Source of the DNA: Salminus brasiliensis
Taxonomy: Eukaryota > Chordata > Actinopteri > Characiformes > Bryconidae
DNA: 64,000 nt
Direction: 5' to 3'
Assembly: GCF_030463535.1 (NCBI RefSeq)
Contig: NC_132894.1
Coordinates: 31,231,625 to 31,295,624, forward strand
Within the stretch, counting starts at the first letter, position 1, and each line of letters starts with the position of its first letter. This document shows, piece after piece, positions 57,516 through 64,000 of this stretch. The notes under the pieces were generated by a model. The model was not told the origin of the DNA and did no database searches. It saw only the letters and a program-made list of their open reading frames with translations. The position numbers and the translations under genes are program-made.

Positions 57516-57519
57516 CAAA

Positions 57520-59310
57520 TTGTAGAAGCCATCTTGGAAAATTTTGAAGGTTTGAGGTGTGTCATGAGTTAGCCATTAGCCTCGTAGCACCAGGTAAAAC
57601 TTCCAAATTCAGACATCGATCATTGATCCTGGCCTGATCGACTATCTTTGGAGAAATGGGGGGAAAAAATCTGCGTATGTTTGACTTTTGGCCGAACTGT
57701 TATAAGGACAGCTCCACCCTCGAGCCTCTAAAATGGGTGTGTAGCATGTTGTCAGATGGGGCCTTTGGGATCTGTACTCTTATACACACACCCACACACA
57801 AAAAAGGCACATACACACACATACACACACCTTAGTGTTGAATGAAGAGCTCAAACACCACAACAAGTGAACACAGAGACGTGGAGAAGGACGGATCTGG
57901 ATACTAGACAGAGCATGTAGAACAACAATGTGAGAACCAGGAGGAAAGAAGGAACAGACGAGCAATGGATGGTAAAAGGAAGAAGACAGGAAGCCAATAT
58001 TGAATCGGGGGGAGGGGGAGGGGGTTAGAGGTTTCCCATCCAGCCGTCTCTGTCTGTTTAAATATTTAATGAGAAAACACATTTCTGTTCTCTCGCATCT
58101 CCACTACATGAGCCGGAATGAAGCAAAGGAGGGAGGAGGAACAGGGCGATGAAGAAAAGCTTTCTGGTCCTGCAATAACGAGCTGTCTGCCTCTGTATCC
58201 AGGCGAACTCGCACACACTCCAGTGATCTCTCCTGCGTGTCTAAAGCCCTTCAGATGCTCGGTGTGTGTTATTTGGGTTGGGTGGCTGGGACAGCATTTC
58301 ACGGCAAGATGCAGCGTGTATGAGTGTGCATGTGACTGATAGTCTTGGATTTGATTCGCTTTAGAATGACACCAAAGCTGACAAAACCAGCCTTTCTAAC
58401 ACAGGAACAATGTTTATGTGTGGCAGTGGTCTTCATCCATCCTCCTGGAGAGCTAGCTTTTTGCTGGTTTCAACTCTGAACCCAAACCTAACACTCCTTA
58501 GTTGGATCAGGTGGGGTGGATTAGGGTTGTATCCAAAGTCTGAATGTAGCTCTCCAGGAGCAGGTTTGGAGATGACTGACATAGTGGGATGTCAGTTGAC
58601 ATGAATGGCTTATGTAGACATTATGGAGCCTTATGAATGGTGACGAGGTGGGTCCAGAGCCTTCCTGGCATCACTGGGAGTGAGGAAAACGAGAATACCC
58701 ATAGGACAGGGCACCAGGCCACCGCAGGTCACCACACACAGGCATTCATTCACACACTCACACCTATGGGCAATTTATCATGGCTAATGAACCTACCAGG
58801 CAACCTATAGTATAGCTGAAAGAAAGGACTATGCGGACACAGGGAGAATACACTAAACTCCTCAACTCCAGGAGCAACCGCAGCTGGAGCTTAGTGACAT
58901 GGCACTACCTGCGGCCCCACCATGCCGTCCTGGTGTCCTTCAGTAAAGTTAAAAAAACAAAACAACAGCAAGCTTTCTAATAATTAGTCACAGCAACCAA
59001 TTCTGTCAGGTAAGGGTTACACCAGTCTCCTAAAATCCTGAGATCCTGACTGATGCTGTCGCCAAGGCTGAGGGACGACTAGCCAAGTGTTAAAATGATG
59101 CATGTGGCTTAAAAGTAATGTGGTTAAAGACATTACTGTCCACATTCACAAGTTTCAAACAATTAGTGAGAAGCTAGGACGCTAAAAAAACAAGAATTGT
59201 TAGATCTTCAGAATAAAAATGGATGCTGAATCTAAAATGATTAAATATTAAAAAAAAGAACTAGCTACATCCGGCAGACTAAGGTGCTGTCACTATGATC
59301 AGAGGAGCCC
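57520..59310. other. ACYP2 intron 3, no recognised feature
   Basis: A (CA)-rich patch (57783-57830) and a G-rich patch (58006-58025) are seen. No exon or named repeat was recognised. Confidence 0.45.
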
Positions 59311-59314
59311 AGGG

Positions 59315-59590
59315 AGAGCACAACTGGCCTTGCTCTCTCCTGGGTGGGTACATGAGGCTCTCTCCCCACACCGCTTTGCCGCGGTGCTGGTCATCACTGA
59401 CGTCTGCGGGCTGGTGCGCTGGTTGCCCGGTGGTGCTGCATTGGCAGAAGTTCTAAAAATGAGCGGCTTGACTGTGCACGCGTTGGAGGGGGCGTGTGTT
59501 GGCCCACCCTCACTGGTGTCGGGGGCATGTGCGTGTTGGGTACTTGACGGTCCAAATTGGGGAGAAAATGGGTCACAAAAATATACAATA
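59315..59590 (+). mobile_element. SINE family 2, 5'-truncated
   Basis: It starts CACAACTGGCCTTGCTCTCT and runs through GGTGGGTACATGAGGCTCTC to CAAATTGGGGAGAAAATGGG, the tail of this family. The tRNA-like head is missing or worn. Confidence 0.6.
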
Positions 59591-59916
59591 ATCTATAAAT
59601 TTAGATCATTTTAACTATATTTGTGCAAATATGTGATCCCTAAACATCCCTGCACGCCACTAGCTAAAACTTCTAATCTTTAAGTCTAGTTTATCATATA
59701 TAAATGTGCATTGCATGATTTATCATTTTTGAATATGTAAAAAACAGATTATGATGAATAATTAATAATAAAATTCAAATGATGACCTTTGTGTGTACCT
59801 TTGTATACAACCCCCTTCTCCCCACCTACCTCTACACATACACACATGTACACATGCTTCAAGAGATGCAATGGACCCTAGCGAGAGGCAGTCCCATCCA
59901 TCTGAAACTGGGTGGG

Positions 59917-59918
<2 letters not shown>

Positions 59919-59951
<33 letters not shown>

Positions 59952-59952
59952 G
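59919..59952 (+). repeat. (CT)n microsatellite
   Basis: About 15 CT units in ACYP2 intron 3, with a short (CA)n at 60100-60122. Confidence 0.92.
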
Positions 59953-60829
59953 GCTCTCTCTCGTCTGGTTCACATTTGGGCTTAGGTGGAGCACTGTGAT
60001 GTCATAGGCCCTCAGCCCCTGTGAGCCGCCCCAGCCCAAGCTCGCTTAATGACATCATCTCTCTTGGCCCTGCCCTGCGCCCGGGACTGCATAGTGGGAC
60101 ACACCCCACACACACACACATACACACGTACATACATACACAAACAAAACAGCCCAGACGGGAGCAGTCAACCAGCCCAGCTTAATAGCGAAGCCCACAG
60201 GCCCCAGCATAAAACTGCAGGGACGGATCATAAGCAGTTCTGATTAACTCCTGCTAAACCTATTTGCGTCAAAACCAATTAGATCTGCCTACGACAGCAG
60301 GGCTCATTACTTAAGCACGGTTGCAGCAGTGGCTGGACTAGATAGGCTAACATAGCTAACAGTGAATGGCTACAGAAATAATAATCAAATAGTGATAATA
60401 ATCAGACAGTATGGTGTGTTGTTTGTACAGTAATGCTAATGGGTGACTGTGGATTTTCATGAACTGACTGAACCGTTCCAGATCCAGGACACTGAAATGT
60501 GATCCACATGTGTGCTTTCCTTCTCCTGAAGGATTTCTAAGTGTGTTTCAGTCCAAACACAGTGATACACCATGTAAAGAAGGGGGTGATGGAAAACCTC
60601 TGTATTCTAGAGTGTTCTATGGCACAAAGAGTTGGCTGTCGGCACCCTCTGCTGATCAAGTAATGGTACTGCATGAAATTGCAAGCTGAAAATATGGCTG
60701 TTGGGGATTTGTGTAATCAGTTTTACTGTAATTACAGTTAAATGTTCTTATATAGAGTCACAGTGATGTAGTTAACTGATAAACTGAGCAAGAAAAAGAA
60801 AATAAGGGCTTATTATATATATTTGTCAT

Positions 60830-61040
60830 TTGTTGGTAGCAGCTGGTGTGGCAGCACTTTGGGCAACAACACTGGCTTCCCATGTGAAACCAGGGTTTAA
60901 TTCCTAGGCTGGGCAAACGCACCACGCTACACCAATATGAGATCTTGGACAAGACGTCTAACACTACATTCTCCAACCTGTGTAATTCTAATGTAAGTCA
61001 TTCTGGATAAGAGCTTCACCCAAATGCAATAAATGTTAGG
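60830..61040 (+). mobile_element. tRNA-derived SINE with L2-type tail (family 3)
   Basis: The head contains CAACACTGGCTTCCCATGTG and a box-B-like GGTTTAATTCC near 60895. The tail TGTAAGTCATTCTGGATAAG...AAATGCAATAAATG is the L2-type tail also carried by the LINE at 41740. It ends about 75 bp from the ACYP2 exon 3 donor. Confidence 0.65.
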
Positions 61041-61114
61041 GAAACATCTCAATGTCCAGGCAATATCCTGACAACTCATCCTAACGAGTGTGGTAGAGGA
61101 ACATGCATACTCAC

Positions 61115-61224
61115 ATCTCATCTACCTTGTCCCGAGGCCCCTGCACCTGTCCAATCACGGTGCCCTGTCTGGTGTTCTTCACCCAGCCGTTCACCCCCAG
61201 CTTCTTTCCGTGATCTTCTGTGTA
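61115..61224 (-). CDS. ACYP2: ACYP2 exon 3
   Basis: The 110-nt exon encodes [19 protein letters not shown], then [17 protein letters not shown], plus two bases of a Met codon. It carries the catalytic Asn in GWVKN. The donor GAGAT|GTGAGT is strong. The acceptor TTTAAATGTGTGTAG has a poor pyrimidine tract. An internal GTAGAT could serve as a weaker donor, but only GTGAGT restores the frame with exon 4. Confidence 0.93.
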
Positions 61225-61470
61225 CTACACACATTTAAAGGCCGAGCACATGAGCTTTACTTCCAGTTAATTGTTTTTTTTTTTTTATTAAAGACGTGTT
61301 TGTATGCAAGTATTGTATAGTTTCTAAAAATCAGTTGGTCAATGGTTTATTAATAAAGACTCAAATGAACTGTTAAAATGCCTTAATGATCAAATAATCA
61401 GTAGTTTTCAGAAGTATATAGCATCATTTTATTGGGCTAATTAATTTATCTGTGATGGACATCTACTCAC

Positions 61471-61487
61471 CATTCTGAAGCACACAC
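61471..61487 (-). CDS. ACYP2: ACYP2 exon 2, a 17-nt microexon
   Basis: The exon is GTGTGTGCTTCAGAATG, flanked by TTTTTTTTACCTTTCAG and by GTGAGTAG. With the last base of exon 1 it encodes exactly G-V-C-F-R-M (residues 20-25). That is the phosphate-cradle loop with the catalytic arginine. Skipping it would shift the frame. It is too short for open-frame scans and would be easily missed by gene predictors. Confidence 0.9.
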
Positions 61488-61557
61488 CTGAAAGGTAAAA
61501 AAAATAAAAATAAACATAAGAAAATAAATAAATAAACATATAGTATATATAGTATAG

Positions 61558-61560
<3 letters not shown>

Positions 61561-61610
<50 letters not shown>
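61561..61610 (+). repeat. (TA)n microsatellite in ACYP2 intron 1
   Basis: About 24 TA units, 75 bp upstream of the ACYP2 microexon acceptor. Confidence 0.93.
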
Positions 61611-61611
<1 letters not shown>

Positions 61612-61784
61612 TGTATATATACAGTACAACCATGTTGGTCTATGGCCTATGGTCTATGCCAACCCTCCATCTCCAATGAAACCCATACCCATTGCTGGTC
61701 ATTAACTAAGCTGGTCAACCACTTCAACCAGCTTTCCAGCAGAGTGTAGAGACATTTAGCACCATCTGAAAGTTGGTGAGTTAT

Positions 61785-62304
61785 GAGCCATAGCATTAGC
61801 ACTACTGACCGATGAAGTAAATAACACTGATTATTTTCATCTACAGTAGCGTCTGTCAAGGGGTGGACTAGACAGACTAGGCACCAAGTGACCAGGGAGG
61901 TCTTGGAGGTGATGAAAGTGTTAAAATCAGTAAAAATGGACAAGCATAAGAATCTGAGCCACTTTGACAGGAACCAATCTGTAAAGGCCAGACGACTGGG
62001 TCAGAACCAGAACATCAAAACATCAGACTGGTCTTGTGTTGGGCGTTCCCAATATGCAGTGGTCAGTACCTACCATAAAAAGTGGTCCATAAAAAAGGAC
62101 AACCGGTGAACCAGAGACAGGGTCATGGGCACCTAAGGCTCACTGATGCAGGACTTGCAGGATTTAAAGGTCCTGCTGCTAACATTAGTGTTGGAGCCAG
62201 ATACCACAGGACCCTTGCCTATCCAATCAGAGTCAGATATGCTGAGGCAGCACAAAGAGGACCTATTCAATATTAGGTAGGTAGTACTAATGTTATGGCT
62301 GATC
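61785..62304 (+). mobile_element. Tc1/mariner family A, internally deleted, in ACYP2 intron 1
   Basis: Left end AGCCATAGCATTAGCACTAC and right end ACTAATGTTATGGCTGATC survive. The plus-strand reading starts MKVLKSVKMDKHKNLSHFDR and reaches the helix-turn-helix region, then jumps to CCTGCTGCTAACATTAGTGT (C-terminal). It is inserted antisense to ACYP2. Confidence 0.86.
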
Positions 62305-62312
62305 TCTCTCTG

Positions 62313-62315
<3 letters not shown>

Positions 62316-62343
<28 letters not shown>
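62316..62343 (+). repeat. (CA)n microsatellite
   Basis: About 14 CA units between the Tc1/mariner copy and ACYP2 exon 1. Confidence 0.93.
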
Positions 62344-62344
<1 letters not shown>

Positions 62345-62488
62345 CAGCAAAGCCACGCTGAACCTGAGCTGCCCCGGTGGTTGGTCTCTGTCCACCTCTG
62401 CCCAGCAGACAAACACTACCGATTCTATTTTTGGAGGCGGGGCCTGGGGAGGTCTGCTGCGCCCCCAGCTGAACTGGCGACCACCTAC

Positions 62489-62546
62489 CCTGCACATTGC
62501 CGAATATTTCAAAATCTACGGAGGCGTACTGTCCCTCAGAAGACAT
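62489..62546 (-). CDS. ACYP2: ACYP2 exon 1
   Basis: It encodes MSSEGQYASVDFEIFGNVQ plus one base and ends CAGG|GTAGGT. The ATG at 62546-62544 follows CTCGCC (G at -3). The peptide aligns with the human MSTAQSLKSVDYEVFGRVQ start. This is the first beta strand of the acylphosphatase fold and the start of the phosphate-binding loop. Confidence 0.93.
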
Positions 62547-62720
62547 GGCGAGCAGCAGGCTGGGGGTACGGAGTCAGAGCAGAACGCAGAAACCTCAGAG
62601 ATCTCCAACTGCAGCCCAACAGAGCTCTGCTGCCCCCAGCTGGCTGACCCCGCCTTTCATCGCGAGACTTTCCTCACCATTACCCAGTCCAGGCCTATTT
62701 TTATCCCAGATCAAGTGAAA
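62547..62720 (-). promoter_or_regulatory. Upstream flank of ACYP2, GC-richer, likely promoter/5'UTR
   Basis: The DNA just upstream of the ACYP2 ATG is GC-rich relative to its surroundings. It contains no recognised repeat. No clear TATA box was seen. The 5'UTR must lie here, but its start cannot be fixed. I looked for a divergent neighbour (PSME4 in mammals) on the plus strand and did not recognise one. Confidence 0.4.
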
Positions 62721-64000
62721 TCACTGGAGCTGTGATTACAGTGTTCACTCACATCACAAAGCACTGCAGTATTAAATACATTTCATTTCATATGTACTTT
62801 ACATATTCTAGTAGTATACTTTAGGTCTGAAGCCAGCGTGTGATACGTCTCCGCTGTCTACCAGCATGTTTAGCATGTCCAAGCTCCTTGACCAGCTTGC
62901 TAGGTCAGACATCCTGTCTGTTGTAGGCAAAGCCTGTTGAGGCCAATTACCCTGATAGCAGGAGGATAGTGGACCACTGTTGGCCCACTAACGGCAAAGC
63001 TAGCTGTCCTCTGGCATTTTGCTCAGCGGTTTATTATTTTTTTGTGGACGGCCCATTGGCGGTCAAGCAGATTGTTAGACAAAATGCCACTTTTCATTGC
63101 TCCTTTTCCAACAACAGCACACTTTACTTCTTTTTTTCTTAATTTCTTACTTTGTAATCCTTTATAAATTTAGAGTTTAGATTATATTTTTCAGTGTCAA
63201 GCAACTTTCTTAATGAAATTGTTTAATATCAGACCTGGTTGTTATTTTTTCTTAGTTTACTTTCTAAAATAAAAGTCCCTGTGCATTTAAAATCAGTTTG
63301 AGAAGAATTAAAACTAGTTAGTTCTTGTATGCATTACAACTATCTGGGTGGTCCTGGGTTGAACTCACAGTGGCGAACAGTCAGGGGGGTGCAGACCTTA
63401 TCGAGCCAGCGGACCGATAAACGCTTGCTATCTGGGATATGCATGGCCACACCTGAGAGGCCACGGCATGTTTGGTGACTGAAATTGGCCCTAGAGCTAC
63501 AGGGGTAATGTACCAGAAGTCCATCTATTCAGCTATTTTAGCCTAGCTGCTCCTGTGCTAAATGTACACACCTGTATGTCTTGGCCAATTAGGATATTGT
63601 TAGATTACCAGATGTCCTCTTTTGCCCAGACATTCACTTTTCGAGATCTAAAAAAATGCGACTGTCCAGGAATTCTAAGTTGTAAAATTGTGTAAAATGT
63701 CCGGGAATTCGCTTTGATTAAAATAATTAACATTAACATTAAAAATAATGTCTGAGAACAATGGAATTCGTCACTTTTGTGCAAAAATCTCCAAATTTGC
63801 AATTTTACAGGAGAAGGAAAACACCTTAACTTTCAATGGAAGTCAATGTAAACAGATGTTATTGGAATGTTTCTATTGGTCCATTGATCGTGGGCTTCTA
63901 CCACAGTATAAACTGCCAGATTCAAACAATGTCAAAAAGTAAAAATACAAAGTTTATGGCAGCAACAAAATACAGAAATCAGTCACAGAATTAAATGGTC
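62720..64000. other. Flank beyond ACYP2
   Basis: No gene was recognised. The block TTTCAATGGAAGTCAATGTA and TTTCTATTGGTCCATTGATC at 63830-63888 is a third copy of dispersed repeat C. The rest looks unique. Confidence 0.5.

Larger units (their letters stand above)
52636..62546 (-). other. ACYP2: ACYP2 gene, complete coding span (4 exons)
   Basis: Exons at 62489-62546, 61471-61487, 61115-61224 and 52636-52750 join in phase into a 99-residue protein, the normal acylphosphatase length. Acylphosphatase is a small cytosolic enzyme that hydrolyses the carboxyl-phosphate bond of acylphosphates such as 1,3-bisphosphoglycerate and phosphorylated pump intermediates. The family signature F-G-N-V-Q-G-V-C-F-R spans residues 15-24, and G-W-V-K-N spans 38-42. 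Arg24 and Asn42 (initiator Met counted) correspond to the catalytic Arg23/Asn41 of the mature enzyme. VCFRMYTED and the C-terminal GSPSSRID..(N/E)F match ACYP2 better than ACYP1. Introns are about 1.0 kb, 246 bp and 8.4 kb. Intron 1 carries a Tc1/mariner relic and intron 3 several. Confidence 0.95.

Noticed and set aside
62547..64000. First exon of a divergent PSME4 next to ACYP2
   Set aside because: Expected from mammalian gene order, but no plus-strand peptide resembling the PSME4 N-terminus was seen.

Overview
The window is vertebrate nuclear DNA, almost certainly from a teleost fish. It has spliced genes with GT-AG introns, dense microsatellites, tRNA-derived SINEs and many small Tc1/mariner derivatives. 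The SINE and Tc1 types suggest an otophysan such as a characiform, but that is a guess from recognised repeats and was not checked. There is no sign of bacterial or viral gene organisation, and nearly all long open frames are low-complexity or transposon shadows.

Three protein-coding genes can be reconstructed exon by exon, all on the minus strand and head to tail: ACYP2, then C2orf73, then SPTBN1. As I recall it, this is also the human 2p16 order, which supports the assignments. ACYP2 (acylphosphatase 2) is complete: four coding exons between 62546 and 52636 give 99 residues, and a 17-nt microexon carries the catalytic arginine. C2orf73 starts at 45972; four exons down to 43953 give 181 codons, and its C-terminal exon was not found. 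SPTBN1 (beta-II spectrin) has a GC-rich CCAAT-box promoter and a non-coding first exon near 38.0-38.3 kb, a roughly 33-kb first intron, and its first coding exon at 4968-5112. Later SPTBN1 exons lie outside the window.

Region by region: 1-4.9 kb is the start of SPTBN1 intron 2, with Tc1 and SINE relics and a 12-bp minisatellite. 5.2-38 kb is SPTBN1 intron 1. It holds a giant imperfect inverted repeat with arms of about 0.7 kb (6.8-9.1 kb), a piggyBac-type MITE with intact TTAA duplications (10.0 kb), a 1.4-kb pyrimidine-only tract (12.35-13.78 kb), two 'TTGCTATGG' minisatellites (16.4-17.3 and 18.7-19.9 kb) and many Tc1 derivatives. 38.3-44 kb is intergenic and/or the 3' part of C2orf73, with a triplicated compound microsatellite, a Tc1 head and the 3' end of an L2/CR1-type LINE. 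46-52.6 kb is intergenic, with a degenerate Tc1 transposase, a foldback repeat and a 0.7-kb trinucleotide field. 52.6-62.5 kb is ACYP2, and 62.6-64 kb is its upstream flank.

I found no convincing new biological system. The most unusual items are the inverted-repeat complex, the recurrent internally deleted Tc1/mariner families, the ACYP2 catalytic microexon, and a reverse-transcriptase scrap beside the SPTBN1 exon 2 splice donor.
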